Shown here piece after piece: positions 24,460 to 34,526 of a stretch of DNA of 64,000 nucleotides; the first letter of the stretch is position 1; each line of letters begins with the position of its first letter. Source of the stretch: Kamptonema formosum PCC 6407 (lineage in GTDB: Bacteria > Cyanobacteriota > Cyanobacteriia > Cyanobacteriales > Microcoleaceae); contig NZ_KB235903.1 in the NCBI RefSeq assembly GCF_000332155.1, positions 1,332,747 to 1,396,746 on the forward strand. Direction: 5' to 3'. Position numbers and translations under genes: made by a program. The notes beneath the pieces are model-generated. The model was not told the origin of the DNA. It saw only the letters and a list, made by a program, of their open reading frames with translations, and did no database searches.

Positions 24460-25419
24460 TTACTTAGCCATCAAGTTAAGTAACTCTTGAGGAGATGCGA
24501 GCAAGTCGATCGCCACAAAGAAAATCTTGCCTTGAGGATCTATTAAAAACCGCCAAGCAATGTTCATACCAACACTCGCGCCAAACCAAGGAGTTTGAAC
24601 TTTTCCTGTCACTTTAATCTGCGTGTAGCCATCGACAACCTCAGATACGCCGCGCTCTGGCATCATTTTCAAGCCAACACACTCTTCGCGCATATAGGCC
24701 AAAATTGCCTCTTGACCGACGATCGGCTTCTGGAAAGGTGGTTGTAGAGCACCCTTGGGAGCAAATAGACCAACAGCAGCCTCAAAGTCAAAGGCGTTCA
24801 TGTTGTTAATGTAGCCAAGTACTGTCGGGTTTGTAACGCCTTCGATCGTGACTTGAGTCCGTTGCGCGATCTCAGTTGGGGGCACTACGGGATCTGCAAC
24901 TTTAGCATAGCTGCCAGGAGCATTCGGATCGAAGCCCATGTTGACTACAGCATTACGCAGCACGGTGATTTGCTGACCACCATCAAGTTGCCGGATTGTT
25001 TGCAGCACTGCTGAGGCATTAGAAGAAAGCTTATAACCAGGTGGGATCGGAGCTACGAGTCCCTGAGCCATCCATTCTCCTAACTGATACCAGAAGCCCA
25101 ATTTAATGTTCATGCTGAAGGAAGCATAGGAACGGTTAAGAGGAGTGTCAACACGGTTAGCTAAATCGCACATGACCTGTGTTTGAGCCAAAGGAGGCAT
25201 CTGCTTAATTTGGGCTAGCAAACCATCGGCGATGACCATGCTGGCGGCTCCTGGGGCAGCAGGAGTAATTGTGATCCCCATTTCGGTGTAGGCAAACCAG
25301 AGTAATGCTAGTTGATCTTCAGCGCTGAGCTGGGCAAACTTGGCGATCGTGTCTGGGACAGCACTCGCAACCTGAGTGTTAGAGAAAATACCCTGAGCGG
25401 TCTCAATAGTAAACGGCAT
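24460..25419 (-). CDS. ocp: Orange carotenoid protein
   Basis: 319 residues. The N-terminal helical domain has the carotenoid contacts W41 and Y44 (LLWFAYTEMG), W110 (LGFWYQLGEW) and R155 (VLRNAVV), the residue needed for phycobilisome binding and domain closure. A linker (about 165-195) joins the NTF2-like C-terminal domain, where Y203 (equivalent to Tyr201) and W289 (equivalent to Trp288) supply the hydrogen bonds to the carotenoid keto group. OCP senses strong blue-green light and quenches phycobilisomes. All photoactive residues are present, so it should be functional. The CTDH gene follows downstream; the ~270-bp upstream region is AT-rich. Confidence 0.97.
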   Translation of the reverse strand: MPFTIETAQGIFSNTQVASAVPDTIAKFAQLSAEDQLALLWFAYTEMGITITPAAPGAASMVIADGLLAQIKQMPPLAQTQVMCDLANRVDTPLNRSYASFSMNIKLGFWYQLGEWMAQGLVAPIPPGYKLSSNASAVLQTIRQLDGGQQITVLRNAVVNMGFDPNAPGSYAKVADPVVPPTEIAQRTQVTIEGVTNPTVLGYINNMNAFDFEAAVGLFAPKGALQPPFQKPIVGQEAILAYMREECVGLKMMPERGVSEVVDGYTQIKVTGKVQTPWFGASVGMNIAWRFLIDPQGKIFFVAIDLLASPQELLNLMAK

Positions 25420-25691
25420 ATGTAAATAGAGATTTTTGTTGTTAAGTTGCGAATCCAGTATCTGGGCTTCGTGAATCTCTTCTCCTTGTTTACACTATGT
25501 AACGATTTATTACATTTTGTCAACATACTTTGCAAATTCAGTAGTTTTAAAATTAAGATTATAAGTTTGCGTTATTTATCTCATCCTAAATAATCGCCCA
25601 TATCATATAAGCGCTAAAATATCAAGAGATAATCCCAGAAAAAACTAAAGCCATAACTGGGAAAGATTTCTGAAACCTTGAGAGGCATCCA

Positions 25692-26645
25692 ATGAAATCC
25701 CCAATTACCAGCACTCAGATTAAGCAGAAAGCTTTAGAATTGGGATTCCACAAGGTGGGGATAGCGCAGGCAGATGATGCCCCTTATTCAGAGGTAGAAA
25801 GGTTGCAGGGTTGGTTGAAGGCTGGATATCAAGCAGATATGGCATGGATGGCTAATCCAAAGCGCCAGGATATTCGTCTAGTGATGCCAGAGGTACAGTC
25901 ATTAATATGTATTGCCCTCAATTACTATACTCCTCACCAGCGCCCACAAGGGTCAGAATATGCGAAAATTTCTCGCTATGGTTGGGGGCGGGATTACCAC
26001 AAGGTGATGCACAAAAAGCTGAAGGTGTTAACTAACTGGCTGCGATCGCAAGGTGAGGGAATTGAAGCGCGATATTATGCAGATACTGGGCCAGTACAAG
26101 ATAAAGTTTGGGCCGAGCGGGCCGGTATTGGGTGGATTGCGAAGAATGGCAATGTAATTTCGCGGGAGTATGGTTCTTGGATATTTTTGGGGGAAGTATT
26201 AACGAATTTGGAGTTAATGCCTGATACTCCTCACGCCGAACATTGTGGCACTTGTACTCGCTGTATTGATGCTTGTCCTACTGGGGCAATTACTCAGTCT
26301 TTTGTGGTGGATGCTAATCGGTGTATTGCTTATCATACGATTGAGAATCGAGATGAGAAGTTGCCTGATGCCATTACTTCTCATTTACAGAATTGGGTTG
26401 CAGGTTGTGATATTTGTCAAGATGTTTGCCCTTGGAATCAACGTTTTGCTAAGGAAACGGATATGGTGGAGTTTCAGCCTTATCCTGAAAATATAGCGCC
26501 GACTCTCACAGAACTAGCGGAAATATCAGATGATGAATGGAATCGGAGGTTTACTGCTTCGGCTTTGCGGCGGATTAAGCCAGAGATGTGGCGAAGAAAT
26601 GCTAGGTTGAACCAGGAAAGGAATAAAAGTGAATTAAATGATTAA
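25692..26645 (+). CDS. queG: Epoxyqueuosine reductase
   Basis: 317 residues. The N-terminal cobalamin-binding region begins [19 protein letters not shown]; the active-site aspartate lies in [19 protein letters not shown]. Two 4Fe-4S clusters are bound by [16 protein letters not shown] and [11 protein letters not shown] plus preceding cysteines. QueG reduces epoxyqueuosine to queuosine at tRNA position 34, using B12. tRNA-Asn is one of the four queuosine-carrying tRNAs, and its split gene lies 4 kb away; this is probably coincidence. Monocistronic, followed by a heptamer array. Confidence 0.95.
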   Translation: MKSPITSTQIKQKALELGFHKVGIAQADDAPYSEVERLQGWLKAGYQADMAWMANPKRQDIRLVMPEVQSLICIALNYYTPHQRPQGSEYAKISRYGWGRDYHKVMHKKLKVLTNWLRSQGEGIEARYYADTGPVQDKVWAERAGIGWIAKNGNVISREYGSWIFLGEVLTNLELMPDTPHAEHCGTCTRCIDACPTGAITQSFVVDANRCIAYHTIENRDEKLPDAITSHLQNWVAGCDICQDVCPWNQRFAKETDMVEFQPYPENIAPTLTELAEISDDEWNRRFTASALRRIKPEMWRRNARLNQERNKSELND

Positions 26646-26660
26646 TAATTAGTTAGTTGC

Positions 26661-26720
26661 TTATTGCTAATGGCTAATGGCTAATTGCTAATTGCTAATT
26701 GCTAATTGCTAATTGCTAAC
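26661..26720. repeat. GCTAATG/GCTAATT heptamer array
   Basis: About eight copies of a GCTAATK heptamer after queG, followed by GGTGGTTGTCGGCGAGCGCCCACC palindromic sequence before the HAD gene. Confidence 0.8.
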
Positions 26721-26841
26721 TAAAGGTAAGGTGGGTGTTCGTCAGAAAGCGATTTTTTTCATAGCAATAGGTGGTTGTCGGCGAGCGCCCACCCTACAAG
26801 TCAACAACTAACAACTAACAAATAACTACTAACAATTAAAA

Positions 26842-27474
26842 ATGACTAAAGTAATTATTTTTGATTTTGACGGTACTTTGGCTGATACCTTAAATGCGAT
26901 TGTGACTATTACTAACCGCTTATCTGTGGAATTTGGTTATAAACCCGCTACTAAAGACGAACTTGCAGAAATTAGAAACTTAAATTCTTGGGAAATTATC
27001 AAGCATTCAGGGATTTCTATGTTTAAACTGCCATTTCTAGTGAGAAGAGTAAGAAAAGAGTTGAGAAATGAAATTCAAGAAATTAGATTGTTTCCCGGAA
27101 TTAAAGAAGCTCTACTAGAGTTAAAAAATCAAGGTAATCAACTGGGGATTATTACTTCTAACTCTAAAGAAAATGTTTTAGCATTGATGGAGAGAAACGG
27201 GTTGGAAGAAATATTTGATTTTATTTACACGGGAACGACGCTATTTGGCAAACACAAAGTGATTAACAATTGGCTAAAGCAAGCTGCTGTCAAGCCAGAA
27301 GAGGTTGTTTATGTAGGAGATGAAACGAGGGATATAGAGGCGGCTAAAAAAGCTAAAATTAAAATAATTGCTGTGAGTTGGGGATTTAATGCAAAAGCAG
27401 CTTTGGCAGAACATAAACCTGATTTTTTGATCGAACACCCCCATCAATTAATTGAAGTTATAAAAAACTGGTGA
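26842..27474 (+). CDS. HAD-superfamily phosphatase (phosphoglycolate phosphatase-like)
   Basis: 210 residues. Motif I VIIFDFDGTLADT, motif II IITSNSKENV, motif III lysine in GKHKVINNWLK, and motif IV VVYVGDETRDIEAAKKA are all in place with a small helical cap, as in subfamily IA. It should hydrolyse a small phosphorylated metabolite. The substrate cannot be read from sequence. Convergent with the SWIM gene (7 bp apart). Confidence 0.9.
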   Translation: MTKVIIFDFDGTLADTLNAIVTITNRLSVEFGYKPATKDELAEIRNLNSWEIIKHSGISMFKLPFLVRRVRKELRNEIQEIRLFPGIKEALLELKNQGNQLGIITSNSKENVLALMERNGLEEIFDFIYTGTTLFGKHKVINNWLKQAAVKPEEVVYVGDETRDIEAAKKAKIKIIAVSWGFNAKAALAEHKPDFLIEHPHQLIEVIKNW

Positions 27475-27481
27475 TCGGGGA

Positions 27482-28327
27482 TTAATCTGTTTCGCCTCGG
27501 TTTAATGCTGTTAGCACTGCTTGCTGGCTAACATCCTGGTAAACTTTACGTAAATACTGCATAGCGGCCTCCATTGGAGAAGTTGATTTGTTACTTTTAT
27601 CTCCATCAGTTGCTAGAATTAGTGGCCCTAAAATATCTAAAACTGTTTCGCTGGCTGGCGGCGGTACTATTACTACTAGAGATGATTCTAGCTTTTGGTT
27701 ATATTCCCAAAACTGGTAAACTTTTGGTAATTGGTAATTGGTAATTGGTAATTGGTAATTGGTAATCGTGGAATTTTCCTCTGAGTCAACTTTAGCACTG
27801 TTTTCCTCTCCTTTTCCTCGCAATTGTCGCAGTTTTGTCAAAATTTGTTCTTTGGTTCGTCCTCGGAGTTGAAAGAGTACAAATGGGTCTTCGCTGAAGC
27901 GTTCTCCTAACAAGTAGTAAACTGCACTAATGTGTTTACAAGGATTGGCTTTATCGGGACAACTACATTGGGAATGAACATCGGACAAGTTAAAGGGAAA
28001 TAGTCTCTTACCAGCAACGGCAAATACATCTTCAATATTTTGGGGCATTTCTCCTGCTAATAGTTTGGCAGAAAAAACTGCTCTTTGAGCCATATTTTCA
28101 GTGATATAACCCCAATCTTCGTCGCTGAAAGTATCTAGCCAAAGAGAAATTTGATATGGTTCTGGTTCTGTGCCTCTAACTTGGGCAATTACCTTTTGAC
28201 CTTGAAACTCAATGCTCAGAACGTTACCCTCTCTTGCATACTTCCAGCCTCGTTCTAAACGCTTTTTAAAACGATAGGAATTGATCAAATCAAGCCATTG
28301 TTCTGTCCACCATTGTTTGTCGCTCAT
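27482..28327 (-). CDS. SWIM zinc-finger protein, partner of the SNF2 helicase
   Basis: 281 residues. The SWIM motif CSCPDKANPCKHISAVYYLL (C-x-C-x-n-C-x-H) lies near residue 124. Such proteins regularly sit next to SNF2-type helicases in bacteria and may help them bind nucleic acid. Residues ~187-201 read TITNYQLPITNYQLPK, an in-frame insertion of six TTACCAA heptamers (27724-27767), not expected in the family. It is downstream of the helicase gene on the same strand (163 bp), separated by a GTAGGGG-type repeat. Confidence 0.88.
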   Translation of the reverse strand: MSDKQWWTEQWLDLINSYRFKKRLERGWKYAREGNVLSIEFQGQKVIAQVRGTEPEPYQISLWLDTFSDEDWGYITENMAQRAVFSAKLLAGEMPQNIEDVFAVAGKRLFPFNLSDVHSQCSCPDKANPCKHISAVYYLLGERFSEDPFVLFQLRGRTKEQILTKLRQLRGKGEENSAKVDSEENSTITNYQLPITNYQLPKVYQFWEYNQKLESSLVVIVPPPASETVLDILGPLILATDGDKSNKSTSPMEAAMQYLRKVYQDVSQQAVLTALNRGETD

Positions 28328-28372
28328 AGGTATTTTAGGTTTTAGTTTTTGAATTTAAAGTTGTACAATCAA

Positions 28373-28463
28373 TGTAGGGGCAATTCCCCTGTGGTTGCCC
28401 GTATCAATGCCTGCGGCTGGCTACGCCTACGGGGGTAGGCACGGGGGCACTACCCCTACAAAT
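28373..28463. repeat. TGTAGGGG inverted-repeat element
   Basis: TGTAGGGGCA near 28373 and TACCCCTACA near 28453-28463 bracket a GC-rich interior with GGCTACGCCTACGG. A related GTAGGGGCGGTGCCCCCGT block occurs at 62271. It lies between the SNF2 and SWIM genes. Confidence 0.7.
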
Positions 28464-28490
28464 CTGTATGAATGATTTAAGCTTGCTATA

Positions 28491-31400
28491 TTACTCTCCT
28501 TCTTCTTCAATGATAGCATTGCGGTCTAGTATTAGTAAATTACGTAATTGGTCTGTATCAAGTTCTGTAAGCCAATTTTCGCCACCGCCAACTACTTGCT
28601 CAGCTAGAGCTTTTTTACTTTCTATCATGTCATGAATTTTCTCTTCTAAAGTACCCGTGCAAACGAATTTATGTACTTGCACATTGCGCGTTTGACCGAT
28701 ACGAAAAACGCGGTCTGTTGCCTGATTTTCTACTGCTGGATTCCACCATCTGTCATAGTGGAAAACGTGGGTAGCTCGCGTTAAGTTCAGACCAGTACCG
28801 CCAGCTTTTAAGGATAAAATCATAATCGGGGGCCCTTGAGGGTCATGCTGGAAACGGTCGATCATTTCTTCTCGTTGCTGTTGGCGAGTGCCACCATATA
28901 GGAATAATATTTCTCTACCTAAGTGTTTTTCTAAATGGGCTTTGAGTAGATGTCCCCATTCGGCAAATTGGGTAAAGATTAAGGCCCGGTCTTCGGCTGA
29001 TAAAACCTCTTCTAACATTTCATCAAGTCGCTGTAACTTTCCTGATTCTTGAGAGTTAATTTCTAATTTTTTACTCTTCCCTTCTTCCTTCGATAAAATT
29101 GGATAGTTACAGATTTGCTTGAGCTTAACTAGCAAGGCAAGTATCATTCCTCGCCGCTGGATGCCATCAGCAGATTCAATAGCTGCTAATGACTCTTCAA
29201 CAACTTTTTGATAAATGTCAGCTTGGTCAAGTGACAGAGGACAAAATACTGTCATTTCTTGTTTTTCTGGCAAGTCTTGGATAATGGTTTTGTCCGTTTT
29301 AAGGCGACGCAAAATAAAGGGTTGAACAAGGGAGCGCAAAGTCTGTAAAGAGTCTTTATCCCCATATTTCTCAATCGGTATTGCAAATCGTCTCTGGAAG
29401 AAATTACGCTGTCCTAAATAACCAGGATTAAGAAACTCTAAGATTGACCACAATTCTTGCAGTCTATTCTCTACGGGTGTACCCGTTAGAGCAATTTTAA
29501 ATGAAGCTTCTATCTGTCGCACTGCTTGCGATTGTTTTGCCTCTGAGTTCTTAATATTTTGAGCTTCATCTAAGACTACACCTTGCCATTTAATGCTCTG
29601 AAGTTCTTTCGCATCTCGGTAAACTAGCGGATAGCTGGTAATTATCAAATCCTTGCCTTTAATTGCAGTAGCAAAGGCTTTACCTTTAGGTCGTTTATTG
29701 CCGTAATGTTGTAAAACTTTCAGGCTAGGCCCGAATTTCTTGACTTCACGCTCCCAGTTGCCTAATACTGAGGTCGGACAAACGAGTAAGGTAGGACTTT
29801 CTAGTAATTCTTGTTCTTGCAGGTGCAGCAGAAAAGCGATGAGCTCTGCGGTTTTTCCCATCCCCATATCGTCCGCTAAACAAGCCCCCAACCCCCATTT
29901 TTCTAAGAAAGATAACCAGCCAACTCCTCGTGCTTGATATGGGCGCAATTCTCCCTGAAAACTCTTAGGATTGATGGCATTTACTGATTCATTGTTACTG
30001 AGAGTATTGAGTAATTCCTGAAGTTGACCTGTGGCTTCAAAGCTAACTACTGGAAGTTTTTCTATTGTCTGAGTGTCGCCGGAAGCTAAACGCAAAGCAT
30101 CTTCTAAAGAAAGTGTCATTTGATCTTTGCGACTGGCAAAAAAAGCTTGAGCAGCTTTGACATCGGGAGCTCGTAATTCTACCCACTCGCCGTTTATTTC
30201 TACTAAAGGCGAATTAAGAGCGATTAGTCTGTCAAATTCTGCTTTGGAAATTTGTTGTCCGCCGATGGTTAATTTCCACTTGAAATTTAGTAGGCTTTGT
30301 AAGCCTATCCGGTTGTCAGCAGTTTTTAATGAGGTAGTCGGCGTTTCTGCTTGAATACTTAATCCTAAACGACTTGCCCATCCTTCCCTATTCGTTAAAC
30401 TCGGCGGCAAAATTACACCTAATCCGGTGTCAGTAAATCGCCACGCAAATGACTTGATAAATTCGTAAGCTTGCAGCGGGTTAAGGTGACAATATTGAGG
30501 GCTTTGCTGTTGTAATGTTGGTTCGATTAAGGGATAAAGTTTTGAAGCTAAACCCAAGCCACTTAGGAGGTTTTCTTGAGGAAATTCTAATGTCCTTCCT
30601 CGATAATTTAAACGCTCTACTGGGTGATTCCAGATAGTTGTTGCATCTACTAAAAATTGTGGGTCATCGGCTGCTTGCAGACAGTAATTTAAAGTCCAGT
30701 CTCTTTTGCCTGATGAGGGTGGAATTAGGTGAAATCCAGTGCGAAATTGATTTTGTTCTGCGAGGGCTAAAAGTGGGGATTTCCAAGCGGCGATCGCATT
30801 TTCTAAACGTTCTAAGTTATCTGGTTCTAATTCTACAATATTGGACTCTTGTTTTAAGGCTTTTAGCCATCCGCGTACAGGGTTTATTGCTGCGATTTCT
30901 AAATTTTCATGGCAGGATATTCGCACTTGAGTATCGATGATTCTGCTCAAAAAGCCTTTCAGCAATTCTTGAGAAGTTGGTGGCAAATCTATTGATTTTG
31001 GTAATTGGTAATTGGTAATTGGTGATTGGTAAATTTCTTCTTGGTTGTCCCCTCTTCCTTCTTCCTTCTTCCTTCTTCCTTCTTCCTTCTGGTAAGTACG
31101 GCAAGCAGTTGGCATTTGTTTGGCAAAATTTGCGAGGCGAATTCGATCTGTTTCGCTGTCGAGTAAGGGCTGCCAAATTGCTATTTTAGAACCGTTTAAG
31201 CTTTCTAATGCTGGTAAGAATTTACCTCTAGCTAGTAAATCTAAACTCCATCTACTGACGTGCGACCAAAAACGTAAGTCCGAGCCGACAAAAGATTCTG
31301 CATCTGCACCAAGGGGGAGTGCTTGTAAGAAGGTAAATGCTTCTAGGGGATGAAGATAGAATCCTTCTATTTGCCAGGGGTAAAGGTACTGCGATTCTGT

Positions 31401-31820
31401 TTCTGTACTTTCTAAAGATGTGGTTGCGGAATGCAGGGGGATGAGATTTTCAGTGGATGCTAATATCTGGGTGGGGAGTGCGATCGCGCGATTTTCCCAC
31501 CGATTTGATAATTTTGAGGTGGTAATTTCTGGGTCTTTAATTTTCTGGGATGTCTTCGACTTACCTTTTTTTTGCTTTTGGGTTTCCGGGTGATTTTTTT
31601 GTGGCTTTTCGTCGATTTCTGGTAAGAGCCGATTTAGTTTTTTTGATTGGTGTAACGATATTAAGAAATTATTTAATTCTGCTTCCCCCATTGTATATGG
31701 ATTGTGCAAATATTCGCTAGTTTCAGGGGTAGAGCTTGGGGTAATTCTCCGCCAAGTTTCTCCCCAAATAAATAAATAACCGCCGCGCTCTAGTAGCCAA
31801 GTACCGTGTAAAATTGCCAT
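28491..31820 (-). CDS. SNF2-family DNA helicase/ATPase
   Basis: 1109 residues. The N-terminal half is the bacterial SNF2-associated region (start LHGTWLLERGGYLFIWGE). The ATPase core has motif I LADDMGMGKTAELIAFLL, Ia LLVCPTSVLGNW, II VLDEAQNIKN, III ALTGTPVENRL, V LKAGGTGLNLTRA and VI NQATDRVFRIGQ. It is a double-strand DNA translocase; its role in bacteria is unclear. At residues ~242-275 lies KEEGRRKKEEGRGDNQEE plus SPITNYQLPK, encoded by an AAGGAAG heptamer array (31052-31091) and a TTACCAA array (31000-31032), so the gene has absorbed two repeats. The SWIM gene is downstream. Confidence 0.95.
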   Translation of the reverse strand: MAILHGTWLLERGGYLFIWGETWRRITPSSTPETSEYLHNPYTMGEAELNNFLISLHQSKKLNRLLPEIDEKPQKNHPETQKQKKGKSKTSQKIKDPEITTSKLSNRWENRAIALPTQILASTENLIPLHSATTSLESTETESQYLYPWQIEGFYLHPLEAFTFLQALPLGADAESFVGSDLRFWSHVSRWSLDLLARGKFLPALESLNGSKIAIWQPLLDSETDRIRLANFAKQMPTACRTYQKEEGRRKKEEGRGDNQEEIYQSPITNYQLPKSIDLPPTSQELLKGFLSRIIDTQVRISCHENLEIAAINPVRGWLKALKQESNIVELEPDNLERLENAIAAWKSPLLALAEQNQFRTGFHLIPPSSGKRDWTLNYCLQAADDPQFLVDATTIWNHPVERLNYRGRTLEFPQENLLSGLGLASKLYPLIEPTLQQQSPQYCHLNPLQAYEFIKSFAWRFTDTGLGVILPPSLTNREGWASRLGLSIQAETPTTSLKTADNRIGLQSLLNFKWKLTIGGQQISKAEFDRLIALNSPLVEINGEWVELRAPDVKAAQAFFASRKDQMTLSLEDALRLASGDTQTIEKLPVVSFEATGQLQELLNTLSNNESVNAINPKSFQGELRPYQARGVGWLSFLEKWGLGACLADDMGMGKTAELIAFLLHLQEQELLESPTLLVCPTSVLGNWEREVKKFGPSLKVLQHYGNKRPKGKAFATAIKGKDLIITSYPLVYRDAKELQSIKWQGVVLDEAQNIKNSEAKQSQAVRQIEASFKIALTGTPVENRLQELWSILEFLNPGYLGQRNFFQRRFAIPIEKYGDKDSLQTLRSLVQPFILRRLKTDKTIIQDLPEKQEMTVFCPLSLDQADIYQKVVEESLAAIESADGIQRRGMILALLVKLKQICNYPILSKEEGKSKKLEINSQESGKLQRLDEMLEEVLSAEDRALIFTQFAEWGHLLKAHLEKHLGREILFLYGGTRQQQREEMIDRFQHDPQGPPIMILSLKAGGTGLNLTRATHVFHYDRWWNPAVENQATDRVFRIGQTRNVQVHKFVCTGTLEEKIHDMIESKKALAEQVVGGGENWLTELDTDQLRNLLILDRNAIIEEEGE

Positions 31821-32133
31821 TTATTTTATCCTTATACTCTCCGATTATTTGGAAGAGCTATCTATATTTAGTGCTATTGATTCAATTATTGTAAGTAGTA
31901 AGCTCATAATATCATCTTAGGACTTACGCACCGATCGCGTAGCGCCGCCCAGAGAGCGGTGTTACGGCATTAACTTTTAATTTTTAATTTTTAATTTTTA
32001 ATTTCCTGCGGCGTTACGGTATTAATTTTTAATTTTTAATTTTTAATTTTTAATTCCCTCTCGCACTCTAGCTGTTCTAATGTTACGATTGCCACAGAGA
32101 AAGAACTGTGGTAGATAAAGGAAAGACGACTAC
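31821..32133. other. Spacer with repeat fragments upstream of pnp
   Basis: Contains AGGACTTACGCACCGATCGC (a family A/B-type terminus, 31919-31938), CCGCCCAGAGAGCGG, and two ATTTTTA heptamer arrays (31974-32004 and 32019-32054). No gene is seen. Confidence 0.7.
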
Positions 32134-34278
32134 ATGGTAGATATAGACAGGTCAATATCCTTTGATGGACGGGATATTAGGCTGAAGATTGGCTTACTAG
32201 CACCGCAGGCAGGAGGTGCTGTTTTGATCCAGTCGGGAGACACCTCGGTTTTAGTCACAGCTACCCGCGCACAGGGTCGAGAAGGGATTGATTTCTTGCC
32301 CCTGCTGGTAGATTACGAAGAGAGATTATATGCCGGAGGTAAAATTCCGGGTGGTTTTTTGCGGCGGGAAGGTCGTCCGCCAGAAAAAGTAACTCTCACG
32401 GGTCGTTTGATTGACCGTCCGCTGCGGCCGCTGTTTCCAAGCTGGTTGCGGGACGACATTCAGGTTGTGGCTACAACGCTCTCGATGGACGAGGAAGTGC
32501 CGCCGGATGTGCTGGCGGTGACGGGGGCTTCAGTGGCGGTGCTGCTGGCAAAGATGCCGTTTTACGGCCCGATGGCGGCGGTGCGCGTAGGTTTGGTGGG
32601 TGATGATTTTATTATCAACCCAACCTATAAGGAGATTAAGACGGGTGAATTGGATCTGGTGGTAGCGGGTTCCCCCGACGGGGTGATCATGGTGGAAGCG
32701 GGTGCTAACCAGTTACCAGAGCGGGATATTATTGAGGCCATTGATTTTGGTTACGAGGCTGCGTCTGATTTGATTCAGGCTCAGCGGGAAATCATGGCGG
32801 AGTTGGGGATTGAGTTGATACGGGAGGAGAGGCCGGAAACAGACCCGACGCTGGAGAATTTTATCCGCGATCGCGCCGAAGCTCCGATCAAACAAATTCT
32901 ATCTCAATTTGAGTTAGATAAAAAAGCTCGCGATACCGCCTTAGATGAGGTGAAGGCAGCAGCGGTGGTAGCTGCGATCGCAGAACTTGCCGAAGACGAT
33001 CCCGTGCGCGTAGCCGCAGGTGTTGATAGCAAAGCGATCGCTAATGTCTTCAAAGATGTCACCAAAAAGCTGATGCGCCGCCAAATCGTCGAAGACGGCG
33101 TGCGCGTGGACGGCCGCAAGCTAGACGAAGTGCGCCCAGTGTCCTGTCGCGTCAGCGTATTGCCCTCACGAGTTCACGGGAGTTCGCTGTTTAATCGCGG
33201 CTTAACTCAAGTGATGTCTGCTGTCACTCTCGGAACTCCGGGAGATGCCCAGGACTTGGGAGATGACTTACACCCCCAAGACGAAAAGCGCTATTTGCAT
33301 CACTATAACTTCCCCCCTTACTCTGTCGGAGAAACCAGACCGATGCGATCGCCCGGACGACGGGAAATCGGTCACGGAGCCCTAGCAGAACGGGCAATCC
33401 TCCCCGTATTGCCTCCGCAAGCAGATTTCCCCTATGTAATCCGGGTAGTTTCAGAAGTCCTTTCCTCCAACGGTTCCACCTCAATGGGTTCCGTTTGCGC
33501 CTCGACGCTAGCATTAATGGACGCAGGCGTTCCCCTGATCCAACCTGTAAGCGGCGCGGCGATGGGATTAATTAAAGAAGGCGATGAAGTCCGCATCCTC
33601 ACAGACATTCAGGGGATTGAAGACTTCTTAGGCGACATGGACTTTAAAGTAGCGGGCACCGATACCGGGATTACAGCTTTGCAGATGGACATGAAAATAT
33701 CTGGTTTACCCTTACAGGTAATCGCAGAAGCCATCCACAAAGCCAAACCCGCGCGGCTGCACATTTTAGAGAAAATGCTCTCTACCATTGACAAACCGCG
33801 CACAACGATGTCACCCTTCGCGCCTCGCCTGCTGACGCTGAAGATTGAACCCGAATTCATCGGTTTAGTTATCGGCCCAGGTGGTAAAACCATTAAAGCC
33901 ATCACCGAAGAAACAGGCGTAAAAATTGACATTGACGACGACGGCACTGTAACGATCGCAGGTAACGATAGTGAAAGAGCCGCTCGCGCCTACAATATTA
34001 TCCAAGGCATGACGCGCAAGCTAAATGCTGGAGATGTCTACGTTGGTCGCGTCACCAGGATTATTCCGATCGGTGCTTTTGTCGAGATTTTACCTGGAAA
34101 AGAGGGAATGATTCATATTTCCCAATTAGCGGATTACCGCGTAGGTAAAGTCGAAGATGAGTTGGCTGTTGCCGATGAAGTGATCGTGAAAGTGCGGGAG
34201 ATTGACAACAAAGGCCGGATTAATTTAACGCGCTTGAACATTCACCCAGATGAAGCCGCCGCCGCCCGCGAGCGATAA
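32134..34278 (+). CDS. pnp: Polyribonucleotide nucleotidyltransferase (PNPase)
   Basis: 714 residues. Two RNase PH-like domains flank a helical domain; the first carries [23 protein letters not shown] and the second [32 protein letters not shown] and [16 protein letters not shown] domain follows ([19 protein letters not shown]) and an S1 domain ([21 protein letters not shown]) near 625-695. The enzyme degrades RNA from the 3' end using phosphate and adds heteropolymeric tails in cyanobacteria, where it replaces poly(A) polymerase. Full length, no rpsO visible upstream. Confidence 0.98.
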   Translation: MVDIDRSISFDGRDIRLKIGLLAPQAGGAVLIQSGDTSVLVTATRAQGREGIDFLPLLVDYEERLYAGGKIPGGFLRREGRPPEKVTLTGRLIDRPLRPLFPSWLRDDIQVVATTLSMDEEVPPDVLAVTGASVAVLLAKMPFYGPMAAVRVGLVGDDFIINPTYKEIKTGELDLVVAGSPDGVIMVEAGANQLPERDIIEAIDFGYEAASDLIQAQREIMAELGIELIREERPETDPTLENFIRDRAEAPIKQILSQFELDKKARDTALDEVKAAAVVAAIAELAEDDPVRVAAGVDSKAIANVFKDVTKKLMRRQIVEDGVRVDGRKLDEVRPVSCRVSVLPSRVHGSSLFNRGLTQVMSAVTLGTPGDAQDLGDDLHPQDEKRYLHHYNFPPYSVGETRPMRSPGRREIGHGALAERAILPVLPPQADFPYVIRVVSEVLSSNGSTSMGSVCASTLALMDAGVPLIQPVSGAAMGLIKEGDEVRILTDIQGIEDFLGDMDFKVAGTDTGITALQMDMKISGLPLQVIAEAIHKAKPARLHILEKMLSTIDKPRTTMSPFAPRLLTLKIEPEFIGLVIGPGGKTIKAITEETGVKIDIDDDGTVTIAGNDSERAARAYNIIQGMTRKLNAGDVYVGRVTRIIPIGAFVEILPGKEGMIHISQLADYRVGKVEDELAVADEVIVKVREIDNKGRINLTRLNIHPDEAAAARER

Positions 34279-34283
34279 ACTGA

Positions 34284-34519
34284 TAACGAGGAATGGCTAA
34301 TTGGTAATTGGTAATAGGTAATTGCAGATTACTAATTGCCGATTAGCAATTACCTAGTTCCCCACAGTTAACTGTTAACTGTTAACTGTTAAAACCAGTA
34401 AAAAAAATATATATAAGTCTTTTTTTTGATAAATTCTGCCCTTATAAATAACTTTATAGATAACTAAATTATTCTGCCTTTATATATTTTCTGTCTTCTG
34501 CCTTCTGCCTTCTGCTTTG
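34284..34519. repeat. Mixed heptamer arrays after pnp
   Basis: TTGGTAA and GATTAGCAATTA units (34297-34353), TTAACTG heptamers (34367-34392) and CTTCTGC heptamers (34493-34516) occupy much of the 248-bp gap. Confidence 0.8.
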
Positions 34520-34526
34520 AGGAATC

